A DNA stretch of 6,030 nucleotides from Pseudomonadota bacterium. Its GTDB lineage: Bacteria > Pseudomonadota > Alphaproteobacteria > Rhizobiales > Kaistiaceae. The position numbers were made by a program, and so were the translations under genes. The stretch spans positions 1-6,030 of the forward strand of contig JAEZEN010000266.1 of NCBI GenBank assembly GCA_023433185.1, written 5' to 3'. Below are positions 1 through 6,030 of this stretch, piece after piece (position 1 is the first letter of the stretch; each line of letters begins with the position of its first letter). Under the pieces are notes generated by a model. It was not told the DNA's origin. It saw only the letters and a list, made by a program, of their open reading frames with translations, and did no database searches.

Positions 1-733
1 AACCGGCACCGGCACGCGCTCGGTATTCGGCTACCAGATGCGCTTCGACCTCGACGACGGCTTCCCGCTGGTCACCACCAAGAAGCTGCACCTCAAGTCG
101 ATCATCCACGAACTGCTCTGGTTCCTCTCGGGCGATACCAACATCGGCTACCTCCGCGAGAACGGCGTCCGCATATGGGACGAGTGGGCCGACGAGAACG
201 GCGATCTCGGGCCGGTCTACGGTGCGGAGTGGCGGTCCTGGCCGACGCCGGACGGCGGCTCCATCGACCAGATCGCCCAGGTCGTCGACCAGATCCGCCG
301 GACGCCGGACTCGCGCCGCCTGATCGTCACCGCCTGGAACCCGGCGGATGTCGACCGTCAGGCGCTGCCCCCCTGCCACTGCCTGTTCCAGTTCTACGTG
401 GCGGGGGGCAAGCTCTCCTGCCAGATGTACCAGCGCTCGGCCGACATCTTCCTCGGCGTGCCGTTCAACATCGCGTCCTACGCGCTGCTGACGATGATGA
501 TGGCGCAGGTGACCGGCCTCCGGCCCGGCACGTTCGTCCACACCCTCGGCGACGCCCATCTCTACGCCAACCACCTCGACCAGGCCCGCCTCCAGCTCGA
601 GCGCGAGCCCCGCCCCCTGCCGCGGATGCGCCTCAACCCGGCGGTCGCCTCGATCTTCGACTTCGCCTATGGCGACTTCACGCTGGAGGCCTACGATCCG
701 CATCCGCATATCAGGGCCGAGGTCGCGGTGTGA
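1..733 (+). CDS. thyA: Thymidylate synthase ThyA (5' end missing)
   Basis: Cytoplasmic enzyme that methylates dUMP to dTMP using 5,10-methylenetetrahydrofolate and releases dihydrofolate. The reading frame is open from base 2, where TGTGT-SVFGYQM matches E. coli ThyA from residue 22. Base 1 would be the last base of the codon for the phosphate-binding Arg21. The 243 residues present plus 21 missing give 264, the E. coli length. In E. coli numbering, the nucleophile Cys146 sits in PPCHC (codon 374-376). Arg166 and Asp169 sit in [10 protein letters not shown], Asn177 in PFNIASYAL, and His207/Tyr209 in [28 protein letters not shown] is also intact, so the enzyme looks fully functional. The stop TGA overlaps the GTG of the next gene. 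Its dihydrofolate product is the substrate of folA three genes downstream. The ATG at 38 is internal (Met34), not the start. Confidence 0.98.
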   Translation, partial: TGTGTRSVFGYQMRFDLDDGFPLVTTKKLHLKSIIHELLWFLSGDTNIGYLRENGVRIWDEWADENGDLGPVYGAEWRSWPTPDGGSIDQIAQVVDQIRRTPDSRRLIVTAWNPADVDRQALPPCHCLFQFYVAGGKLSCQMYQRSADIFLGVPFNIASYALLTMMMAQVTGLRPGTFVHTLGDAHLYANHLDQARLQLEREPRPLPRMRLNPAVASIFDFAYGDFTLEAYDPHPHIRAEVAV

Positions 734-1221
734 CGACGATCCGCCCCGCCGTTCCCGCCGACGCGGCCGCCGTCTTCGGTCTGGTCCGCGCGCTCGCCCG
801 CTACGAGAAGCTCGAGGACAAGGTCGTGGCGAGCGAGGCCGACATCGCCACAGCCCTCTTCGGGCCCGCGCCGCGCGTCTTCTGCGACCTCGCCGAGATC
901 GACGGCGCCGTCGTCGGCTACGCCCTCTGGTTCTACTCGTTCTCGACCTTCGTCGGCCGCCACGGCATCTACCTCGAGGACCTCTATGTCGAGCCGCCGT
1001 TCCGCGGCCAGGGACTCGGCAGGGGCCTCGTCGTCCATCTTGCCCGGCGCTGCGTCGAAGAAAATCTCGGCCGCCTCGAATGGTCGGTGCTTGATTGGAA
1101 CGAGCCGGCCATCCAATTCTATCGCGCCCAGGGCGCGCGGCTCCTCGATGACTGGACGATCTGCCGGGTCGACGGCGACGCACTGCTGGCGTTGGGCGGC
1201 CCTTCAGGAGGCGGAAATTGA
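730..1221 (+). CDS. GNAT N-acetyltransferase, SSAT-like
   Basis: A 163-residue single-domain GNAT protein that should transfer acetyl from acetyl-CoA to an amine. The acetyl-CoA loop is [10 protein letters not shown] (residues 91-100). The IRPA start, LARYEKLED (22-30), YLEDLYVEP (81-89) and [16 protein letters not shown] (121-136) closely resemble spermidine/spermine N1-acetyltransferase and thialysine acetyltransferase. Tyr131 (codon 1120-1122) aligns with the catalytic Tyr140 of human SSAT, and Glu83-Asp84 with its Glu92-Asp93. A polyamine, diamine or thialysine-like amino acid is therefore a reasonable substrate guess, but the true substrate cannot be read from sequence. The GTG start at 730 is chosen because it gives the usual GNAT N-terminus, lies 6 bases after GAGGT (719-723), and overlaps the thyA stop as GTGA. 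The frame stays open far upstream inside thyA, but that part has no family resemblance. Expression is probably coupled to thyA. Confidence 0.93.
   Translation: MTTIRPAVPADAAAVFGLVRALARYEKLEDKVVASEADIATALFGPAPRVFCDLAEIDGAVVGYALWFYSFSTFVGRHGIYLEDLYVEPPFRGQGLGRGLVVHLARRCVEENLGRLEWSVLDWNEPAIQFYRAQGARLLDDWTICRVDGDALLALGGPSGGGN
1206..1211 (+). promoter_or_regulatory. Shine-Dalgarno deciding the TTG start of the UPF0114 gene
   Basis: A perfect AGGAGG lies 6 bases before TTG 1218. This supports the rare TTG codon as the real start rather than the in-frame ATG at 1254, which has no comparable site at the right distance. The strong site may compensate for the weak start codon. Confidence 0.85.
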
Positions 1222-1730
1222 GATCCTTCGAGCGCGGTATCGAGGCCACCATCATGGCGGCCCGCTGGCTGCTGGTGGTGTTCTACCTGGGGCTCGGCGC
1301 GGCCCTCGTCGTCTATGCCGTGTCCTTCGTCTACAAGTTCATCACGGTGGCAGGCAGCGTCTTCGATCTCCAGGAGGGCGAGATGATCCTCGCCATGCTC
1401 GGCCTGGTGGACGCGGCCCTCGTCGCGAGCCTGCTCGTGATGGTCATGATCTCGAGCTACGAGAACTACGTGAGCCGGCTCGAGAACGCGAACGCCGAGC
1501 TTTCCTGGCTCGGCAAGCTCGATTCCGGCAGCCTCAAGATTAAGGTCGCCTCGTCGATCGTGGCGATCTCCTCGATCCATCTCCTTCAGGTCTTCCTCAA
1601 CGCCAACCAGTACAGCGACACCAAGATCGCGATGTACATGCTGCTGCACCTGACCTTCGTCGTCTCGGCGCTCCTGCTCGCCTTCGTCGACCGCATTTCG
1701 TCGAAGACCAGGGACCCCAAGGCGCCGTGA
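1218..1730 (+). CDS. yqhA: UPF0114 (YqhA-like) integral membrane protein
   Basis: A 170-residue inner-membrane protein of the UPF0114/YqhA family, whose E. coli member has 164 residues. Four hydrophobic segments are visible at about residues 16-40, 56-80, 108-127 and 137-157. Family signatures are MVMISSYENYVSRL (75-88), WLGKLDSGSLKIKVASSIVA (97-116) continuing into ISSIHLL, and HLTFVVSALLLAFVDR (144-159). The family has no firmly established biochemical function that I can state; a transport or channel role would be inference from its topology. The TTG start fits the alignment ([18 protein letters not shown] against E. coli ERFLENAMYASRWLL) and the perfect upstream AGGAGG. Starting at ATG 1254 would cut off the conserved amphipathic N-terminus. 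It overlaps the acetyltransferase stop by TTGA and its own stop overlaps folA by GTGA, so it lies inside a coupled thyA-folA transcript. Confidence 0.94.
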   Translation: MRSFERGIEATIMAARWLLVVFYLGLGAALVVYAVSFVYKFITVAGSVFDLQEGEMILAMLGLVDAALVASLLVMVMISSYENYVSRLENANAELSWLGKLDSGSLKIKVASSIVAISSIHLLQVFLNANQYSDTKIAMYMLLHLTFVVSALLLAFVDRISSKTRDPKAP

Positions 1731-2251
1731 GCGACGTCGTGATCGCGATCATCGCCGCGGTGGCGCGGAACGGCGTCATCGGCGCCGACGGAGCCATGCC
1801 GTGGCGGTTGTCGAGCGACCTCCGGCGCTTCAAGGCGCTTACGCTGGGCCATCCGGTGGTCATGGGGCGGCGGACCTTCGAAGCGATCGGCCGGCCCCTC
1901 CCCGGCCGCCCGAACATCGTGGTCTCGCGCCGCGGCGACTTCGCCCCGGATGGCGCCATCGCGGCCGCCTCGCTGGAGGCGGCTCTCGCCGAGGCGGGCC
2001 GCCTCGCCCGCGACAGCGGCACCGTCTTCGTCATCGGGGGTGGGGAGATCTATCGCGCGGCCCTGCCTCTGGCCGACCGCCTGTACATCACCCATATCGC
2101 GGCCGAGCCGGCCGGCGACACCCGCTTCCCCGACATCGACGCCGACACCTGGGTGGCGACGGGCGAGGAGCATGTGCCGGCCGGCGAGAACGACAGCGCC
2201 GACACCCGGTTCGTCACCTATGAGCGGCGCGAAACTGTCGCATCGCGTTGA
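1727..2251 (+). CDS. folA: Dihydrofolate reductase FolA
   Basis: Cytoplasmic NADPH-dependent enzyme that reduces dihydrofolate to tetrahydrofolate, closing the cycle opened by ThyA. The 174-residue product is slightly longer than E. coli FolA (159). Visible motifs are AVARNGVIGADGAMPWRLSSD (11-31) with the catalytic acid Asp31 (E. coli Asp27), and MGRRTFEAIGRPLPGRPNIV (46-65), which holds the NADPH-binding loop and substrate-binding Arg61. Further motifs are VIGGGEIY (102-109) and YITHIAAEPAGDTRFPD (120-136) with Thr122 (E. coli Thr113). All key residues are present, and I see nothing that points to a resistance-type variant. The GTG start overlaps the preceding stop as GTGA; only weak purine tracts (AAGG at 1719-1722, AGGGA at 1710-1714) precede it, so it probably depends on coupling to translation of the upstream gene. 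A 161-base gap follows before hflK. Confidence 0.97.
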   Translation: MSDVVIAIIAAVARNGVIGADGAMPWRLSSDLRRFKALTLGHPVVMGRRTFEAIGRPLPGRPNIVVSRRGDFAPDGAIAAASLEAALAEAGRLARDSGTVFVIGGGEIYRAALPLADRLYITHIAAEPAGDTRFPDIDADTWVATGEEHVPAGENDSADTRFVTYERRETVASR

Positions 2252-2314
2252 CGGGTATGGCCTGGCGCACCATCTGATGCCAACCGCGGGATTGCCAGCA
2301 CGGACCGGCCGGCG

Positions 2315-2343
2315 TTGTAAGGGCCTGTCACTTCGCATATAAC
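2315..2343 (+). promoter_or_regulatory. Candidate sigma70-type promoter for hflK-hflC
   Basis: TTGTAA (2315-2320) and TATAAC (2338-2343) are separated by exactly 17 bases, matching the housekeeping consensus at 4 of 6 and 5 of 6 positions. Transcription would begin near 2350, leaving a leader of about 60 bases before hflK. It lies in the only sizeable gap between folA and hflK. The rest of that gap (2252-2314 and 2344-2400) shows no gene and no convincing terminator, so read-through from folA remains possible. This is a sequence-based prediction only. Confidence 0.55.
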
Positions 2344-2401
2344 CGCGCCTCGTAAAAAACCGTGGTGTCGCGCCGTGTCGTCGCGATGCTGACGAGCTCG
2401 G

Positions 2402-2408
2402 AAAGGAG
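2402..2408 (+). promoter_or_regulatory. Shine-Dalgarno deciding the hflK start
   Basis: AAAGGAG ends 4 bases before ATG 2413. It selects this ATG, which begins the family-typical MPWNNQ N-terminus, over the in-frame GTG at 2362, which has no ribosome binding site and would sit only about a dozen bases after the predicted transcription start. Confidence 0.8.
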
Positions 2409-2412
2409 CGAA

Positions 2413-3555
2413 ATGCCCTGGAACAATCAGTCCAGCGGCGGTGGCGGATGGAAGGGGGGCAATGGCGGCCCCTGGGGCCAGCCTCCCCGCAACACCGGCA
2501 GCGGCGGCGGTGGAGGCCCTACGCCTCCCGACCTTGAAGAACTGCTCCGGCGCAGCCAGGACCGGCTGAGGAGCGTCCTTCCGGGCGGCGGTGGCGGCCG
2601 CAAGATGAACCCATTGGTGATCGTCGGCATCCTGGTGATCATCGTGGCGATCGTCGCCTACAACTTCTTCACCTTCCGCGTTCAGCCCGACGAGCAGGGT
2701 GTCGTCCTCCTCTTCGGCAAGTATGACCGCGACGCCCCGCCGGGGCTGAACTTCCGTCTCCCCTACCCGATCGAGACCGTCTACACGCCGCGCGTGACGC
2801 GTGTGAACCGGGTGACGATCGGCCAGTTCGCCGATGACACGGGCACCAACACCGCGGGGCGCGACATTCCCGAGGAAAGCCTGATGCTTACCGGCGATGA
2901 GAACATCGTCGACATCGATTTCACCGTGCTCTGGGTCATCAACAACGCGCCCAACTTCCTGTTCAGCATGGAGAATCCCGAGGCCACGGTGAAGGCCGCG
3001 GCGGAGAGCGCGATGCGCGAGGTTGTCGGCAAGTCCAACATCCAGCCGATCCTGACCCAGGCCCGCCAGATCACCGAGACCGACGTCCAGGCCCTGATCC
3101 AGGAGACCATGGACGACTTCAATTCCGGCGTTCAGATCACCCAGGTCCAGCTCCTCAAGGTCGATCCGCCCGCCGAGGTCATCGCGTCGTTCCGCGACGT
3201 CCAGGCGGCCCGTGCCGACCAGGAGCGTCTCCAGAACGAGGCGCAGACATACGCCAACCGGGTCATCCCCGAGGCGCGCGGCCAGGCGTCCCAGATCACG
3301 GAGGCGGCGATCGCCTATCGCGACCGCATCGTCGAAGAGGCACAGGGCCAGGCGCTGCGGTTCACCCAGGTCTACGAATCCTACATCGCCTCGCCCGAGG
3401 TGACCCGCCTGCGCATGTATCTCGACACCCTCCAGGACGTGTTCCGCACCACCGACAAGGTGATCATCGACGAAAGCGGAAGCGGCACCGGCGTGGTGCC
3501 CTACCTGCCGCTCGACCAGCTCAACCGCAGTCGGAACACGGGAGACGGCCAGTGA
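2413..3555 (+). CDS. hflK: FtsH modulator subunit HflK (SPFH/band 7)
   Basis: HflK pairs with HflC in a large inner-membrane SPFH assembly that surrounds the FtsH AAA+ protease and modulates its degradation of membrane proteins. The 380-residue product begins with a Gly/Pro/Trp-rich segment (1-36, MPWNNQSSGGGGW). This is typical of HflK and is followed by the family motif PPDLEELLRRSQDRL (38-52). A single transmembrane helix spans about 67-88 (PLVIVGILVIIVAIVAYNFF), so the N-terminus is cytoplasmic and the bulk lies on the other side of the membrane. The SPFH/band 7 domain runs from about 88 to 260, including QPDEQGVVLLFGKY (91-104). A charged Ala/Glu/Gln-rich helical stretch (260-320) and the C-terminal YLPLDQLNR (364-372) follow. 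E. coli HflK has 419 residues, so the length is normal. The stop overlaps the GTG of hflC as GTGA, giving a coupled pair that fits equal production of the two subunits. Confidence 0.97.
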   Translation: MPWNNQSSGGGGWKGGNGGPWGQPPRNTGSGGGGGPTPPDLEELLRRSQDRLRSVLPGGGGGRKMNPLVIVGILVIIVAIVAYNFFTFRVQPDEQGVVLLFGKYDRDAPPGLNFRLPYPIETVYTPRVTRVNRVTIGQFADDTGTNTAGRDIPEESLMLTGDENIVDIDFTVLWVINNAPNFLFSMENPEATVKAAAESAMREVVGKSNIQPILTQARQITETDVQALIQETMDDFNSGVQITQVQLLKVDPPAEVIASFRDVQAARADQERLQNEAQTYANRVIPEARGQASQITEAAIAYRDRIVEEAQGQALRFTQVYESYIASPEVTRLRMYLDTLQDVFRTTDKVIIDESGSGTGVVPYLPLDQLNRSRNTGDGQ

Positions 3556-4751
3556 GGCGCGGCATTTTCGGAGGCCTCGGCCTCATCATCCTGGCCGTGA
3601 TCGCGATCGCGGTCTACCTGTCGGTGTTCATCGTCAGCCAGACCCAGCAGGCGCTGGTGCTGCGCTTCGGTCGCGTCGTCGAAGAGATCAGGGAGCCCGG
3701 CCTCTACTACAAGCTGCCGCTGGTCGACAACGTCGTCTACTTCGACAACCGCATCCTCGACCTGGACTCGCCGCCCCTCGAAATCATCGCGTCCGACCAG
3801 AAGCGGCTCGTGGTGGACGCCTGGGGTCGGTACCGGATCGTGAATCCGCTCCTGTTCTTCCAGTCGGTGGGCAGCGTCGCGGTGGCGGATTCGCGGCTGT
3901 CGACCTTCGTGAACTCCGCCGTCCGCCAGGTGCTCGGCGAGGCGACGTTCATCCAGCTGGTGCGCGACGAGCGGGCCGAGCTGATGTCGCGCATCACGGC
4001 CCGTGTAGACCGCGAGGCCCGCGGCCTCGGCATCGAGATGCTCGACGTCAAGATCCGTCGTGCCGACCTACCGGAAGCCAACAGCCAGGCGATCTACCAG
4101 CGGATGCAGACCGAACGCCAGCAGGAGGCGACCCAGATCCGCGCCCTCGGCGAGCAGCAGGCCCGTCGCATCCGCGCCGAAGCGGACAGGACAGCGGTGG
4201 TGATCGTCGCCGAGGCACAGCGGGAATCGGAAGAGACCCGGGGCCGCGGCGAAGCCGACCGCAACAACATCCTGGCCGGCGCCTTCAACGCCGATCCCGA
4301 CTTCTTCGGCTTCTACCGCTCGATGCAGGCCTACGAGCAAGGCCTCGGCAACACCGACACGCGCTGGGTGATCAGCCCGGACTCGGAGTTCTTCCGGTAC
4401 TTCACGGACCCGTTGAACACGGCCGAGCGGCCGACGCCGGTCCTGCCTCCCCCGTCCGGGGCCGGCCTTGCGCCGACGCCCGATGCGAGCGTCACCACGG
4501 AACTGCCGGAGCCCGAGCCCACGGAGACTGAGCCGCCCCTCGAGGAGTCCGGCCCGGCACTCGTGATGCCGCCGGAAAGCCCGGAGGAACTGGGACTGAC
4601 CGAGCCCGAGCTCGAGCTCCCGCCCGAGACGCCCGAGGAGCTCGGACTGCCCGGCCCGGCCGTCCCCGACCTGACGGACACGCCTCCCGCCGGGGAGACC
4701 GACCCGGCACCGCCCGCGGACGCAGCCCCCGCGCCGGTCACGACCGAGTGA
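3552..4751 (+). CDS. hflC: FtsH modulator subunit HflC with extended acidic C-terminal tail
   Basis: Partner of HflK in the SPFH complex that controls FtsH. The 399-residue product has an N-terminal membrane anchor (about 5-28). An SPFH/band 7 domain follows, from SQTQQALVLRFGRVV (29-43) to about 185, with a charged coiled-coil-like region at 183-240. The usual HflC ending DPDFFGFYRSMQAYE (248-262) and ISPDSEFFRYF (274-284) completes a normal core. In E. coli the protein stops soon after the equivalent of this motif. Here about 109 residues follow (291-399), rich in Pro, Glu, Thr and Ala, with no hydrophobic helix, and containing a repeated decapeptide (340-349 and 357-366). The tail is probably disordered and should lie on the same, periplasmic, side as the SPFH domain. 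The GTG start overlaps the hflK stop and is preceded by GGGAG at 3540-3544. A strong hairpin begins 7 bases after the stop. Confidence 0.97.
   Translation: MRRGIFGGLGLIILAVIAIAVYLSVFIVSQTQQALVLRFGRVVEEIREPGLYYKLPLVDNVVYFDNRILDLDSPPLEIIASDQKRLVVDAWGRYRIVNPLLFFQSVGSVAVADSRLSTFVNSAVRQVLGEATFIQLVRDERAELMSRITARVDREARGLGIEMLDVKIRRADLPEANSQAIYQRMQTERQQEATQIRALGEQQARRIRAEADRTAVVIVAEAQRESEETRGRGEADRNNILAGAFNADPDFFGFYRSMQAYEQGLGNTDTRWVISPDSEFFRYFTDPLNTAERPTPVLPPPSGAGLAPTPDASVTTELPEPEPTETEPPLEESGPALVMPPESPEELGLTEPELELPPETPEELGLPGPAVPDLTDTPPAGETDPAPPADAAPAPVTTE
4569..4649 (+). repeat. Imperfect duplicated decapeptide in the HflC tail
   Basis: PPESPEELGL (4569-4598) and PPETPEELGL (4620-4649) differ by one residue and are separated by seven residues, TEPELEL. 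The DNA copies differ at several synonymous positions. The peptide is therefore better conserved than the bases, which hints at selection on the motif or an old duplication. Confidence 0.8.
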
Positions 4752-4758
4752 CGCGTGT

Positions 4759-4789
4759 ATGGCGACTGTGGCTCTGCCGCAGTCGCCAT
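4759..4789 (+). terminator. 14-bp hairpin after hflC, possible terminator
   Basis: Bases 4759-4772 and 4776-4789 form a 14-bp stem (one G-U wobble in RNA, ten perfect outer pairs) closed by a TCT loop, starting 7 bases after the hflC stop. The stem is GC-rich, but the following tract, TTCGCCCTATTTAG, is a poor U-run. It may be a weak intrinsic terminator, or a stem that protects the 3' end of the hflKC transcript. It has no T-run on the other strand, so a bidirectional role is unlikely. Confidence 0.6.
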
Positions 4790-4832
4790 TTCGCCCTATT
4801 TAGATACAGTCTGTGAGGTCCTGATCGGTCGT

Positions 4833-4857
4833 CGGCGAGGTGCCGCGCGACTCGCCG
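4833..4857 (+). repeat. Inverted repeat in the leader of the Do protease gene
   Basis: CGGCGAG (4833-4839) and CTCGCCG (4851-4857) are perfect inverted copies around an 11-base loop, ending 12 bases before the ribosome binding site. In such GC-rich DNA this can occur by chance. The remainder of the 131-base gap after hflC holds no recognisable gene, and no clear promoter could be placed in it. Confidence 0.3.
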
Positions 4858-4869
4858 GTTGCGCTTGCC

Positions 4870-4874
4870 AGGAG
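4870..4874 (+). promoter_or_regulatory. Shine-Dalgarno of the Do protease gene
   Basis: AGGAG lies 8 bases before ATG 4883. It fixes the start that yields a complete signal peptide. Confidence 0.8.
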
Positions 4875-4882
4875 ATTGGCCA

Positions 4883-6030
4883 ATGGCCGCGTCCGCTACC
4901 GCCCGCCCTGCCCGCCTTGCGACGGCCCTCGTCGCCGCGACGCTGGCGTCTCTCGTCGCCGCCGGCCCGGCCGCGCTGGCCAAGGGCCCCGAATCCGTCG
5001 CCGACGTCGCGGAGGTGCTCCTCGATTCGGTGGTCAACATCTCGACGAGCCAGACGGTGGCCGGCTCCCGCGGCATCCAGCCGCCGGCGCTCCCCGACGG
5101 CTCGCCCTTCCAGGACTTCTTCAACGACTTCTTCAATCAGGAACCCGGCGGCCGGCAGAGCGGCCCGCGCCGCGTCCAGTCGCTCGGCTCCGGATTCGTG
5201 ATCTCGGCCGACGGCATCATCGTCACCAACAACCACGTCATCGAGGGCGCCGACGAGATCTCGGTCAACTTCAACGACGGCTCCAAGCTCACGGCGACGC
5301 TCGTCGGGACCGACCAGAAGACCGATCTCGCCGTCCTCAAGGTCGAGCCGACGAAGCCCCTCAAGGTCCTGTCCTTCGGCGATTCCGAGCGCTTGCGCGT
5401 CGGCGACTGGGTCATGGCCATCGGCAACCCCTTCGGCCTCGGCGGAACGGTCACCGTCGGCATCGTCTCGGCCCGGAACCGGGACATCAATTCCGGGCCC
5501 TACGACAACTTCATCCAGACCGACGCCTCGATCAACCGCGGCAATTCCGGCGGCCCGCTCTTCAACATGGACGGCGAGGTCATCGGCATCAACACGGCGA
5601 TCATCTCGCCGACCGGCGGCTCCATCGGCATCGGCTTCGCCATCCCCTCGGCCACCGCGCTCAACATCATCAACCAGCTCCGGGAGTTCGGCGAGACCCG
5701 TCGCGGCTGGCTCGGCGTCCGCATCCAGGAGGTCACCGAGGAAGTCGCCGAGGGCCTGTCGATGGACGAGGCCGCCGGCGCGCTGGTTGCCGGCGTCACC
5801 GACGATGGTCCCGCCGCGCTGGCCGGCATCGAGGCGGGCGATGTCATCCTCGAGTTCGACGGCCGCAGGATCGCGGCGATGCACGAGCTGCCGCGGATCG
5901 TCGCCGACGAGCCCATCGGCAAGGAGGTACCCGTCGTCGTCCTCAGGAAGGGCGAGCGGCAGACGGTCACCGTGACGCTCGGGCGGCTCGAGGACTCCGA
6001 ACAGCTGGCCGCGCTCGACGAGGAGACTCC
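4883..6030 (+). CDS. degP: Do/DegP-family periplasmic serine protease (3' end missing)
   Basis: A trypsin-like HtrA protease that should degrade or chaperone misfolded envelope proteins in the periplasm; 382 residues are present and the frame is still open at the window end. A Sec signal peptide (Arg8/Arg11, hydrophobic core 12-27, ALA cleavage near 33) is followed by the protease domain. His118 lies in TNNHVI, Asp148 in TDLAVLK and Ser222 in RGNSGGPLFN (codons 5234, 5324 and 5546), so the triad is complete. An aromatic-rich segment PFQDFFNDFFNQ (75-86) lies where the regulatory LA loop sits in DegP. PDZ1 covers about 274-368, from RGWLGVRIQ through AGIEAGDVILEFDG to VTVTLG. Do proteins usually carry a second PDZ domain, which would fall beyond the window. 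The symbol is by family; DegP and DegQ cannot be separated here. Its place after hflKC groups it with envelope quality control, though the hairpin at 4759 suggests at least partly separate transcription. Confidence 0.96.
   Translation, partial: MAASATARPARLATALVAATLASLVAAGPAALAKGPESVADVAEVLLDSVVNISTSQTVAGSRGIQPPALPDGSPFQDFFNDFFNQEPGGRQSGPRRVQSLGSGFVISADGIIVTNNHVIEGADEISVNFNDGSKLTATLVGTDQKTDLAVLKVEPTKPLKVLSFGDSERLRVGDWVMAIGNPFGLGGTVTVGIVSARNRDINSGPYDNFIQTDASINRGNSGGPLFNMDGEVIGINTAIISPTGGSIGIGFAIPSATALNIINQLREFGETRRGWLGVRIQEVTEEVAEGLSMDEAAGALVAGVTDDGPAALAGIEAGDVILEFDGRRIAAMHELPRIVADEPIGKEVPVVVLRKGERQTVTVTLGRLEDSEQLAALDEET

Noticed and set aside
175..729. Possible N-terminal extension of the acetyltransferase inside thyA
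   Set aside because: The extra ~185 residues are Arg/Pro/Gly-rich out-of-frame translation of thyA; GTG 730 gives a standard GNAT start.
2248..2276. TTGACG at the end of folA as a -35 element
   Set aside because: At 17-base spacing the -10 would be CATCTG, a poor match; the site at 2315-2343 is much better.
1586..2338. Open frame of 250 codons on the - strand over folA
   Set aside because: Antisense shadow of the UPF0114 gene end and folA; no recognisable family and no ribosome binding site.
2362..2412. Upstream GTG start for hflK adding 17 residues
   Set aside because: No ribosome binding site; ATG 2413 has AAAGGAG before it and gives the conserved MPWNNQ start.
2440..2520. Gly-rich N-terminus of HflK as an unusual low-complexity insertion
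   Set aside because: Glycine-rich N-termini are normal in HflK, including that of E. coli.
4759..4803. 14-codon ORF (MATVALPQSPFRPI) after hflC as a leader peptide
   Set aside because: It has no Shine-Dalgarno, its start codon is buried in the hairpin stem, and it has no regulatory codon pattern.
4798..4806. TATTTAGATA as a -10 element for the protease gene
   Set aside because: No acceptable -35 hexamer at 16-18 bases upstream; that position falls inside the hairpin and reads CGCAGT or TGCCGC.
4796..5884. Long open frame of 362 codons on the - strand across the protease gene
   Set aside because: Its translation is dominated by Asp, Gly, Arg and Ala, as expected for the antisense of GC-rich coding DNA, shows no domain, and lies opposite an unmistakable Do protease.

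Overview
The window is ordinary chromosomal DNA from a GC-rich bacterium, most likely an alphaproteobacterium. That placement is inferred from the gene order (thyA, then folA, then hflK-hflC, then a Do-type protease), the GC-rich third codon positions and the protein similarities; no rRNA is present to confirm it. All seven genes lie on the + strand and are packed tightly. I see no tRNA, rRNA, CRISPR array, insertion sequence or phage remnant, and no convincing gene on the - strand.

Region 1 (1-2251) is a four-gene translationally coupled block: thyA (its first ~21 codons lie outside the window), a GNAT acetyltransferase resembling spermidine/spermine or thialysine acetyltransferases, a UPF0114/YqhA-type four-helix membrane protein, and folA. 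Each junction is a 4-base overlap in which the stop of one gene overlaps a GTG or TTG start of the next. ThyA makes dTMP and releases dihydrofolate; FolA reduces that back to tetrahydrofolate. The two inserted genes have no known role in this cycle.

Region 2 (2252-4882) is a 161-base gap with a good sigma70-like promoter, then hflK and hflC, again overlapping by 4 bases. HflK and HflC are inner-membrane SPFH proteins that form the complex regulating the FtsH protease. HflC here carries a long Pro/Glu-rich C-terminal tail. It is followed by a strong 14-bp hairpin and a short leader.

Region 3 (4883-6030) is the start of a periplasmic Do/DegP-family serine protease with signal peptide, complete catalytic triad and first PDZ domain; the rest lies beyond the window. 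Regions 2 and 3 together form an envelope protein quality-control neighbourhood.

I found no novel system. The observations most worth checking are the HflC tail with its duplicated decapeptide, the hairpin after hflC, and the two extra genes between thyA and folA.
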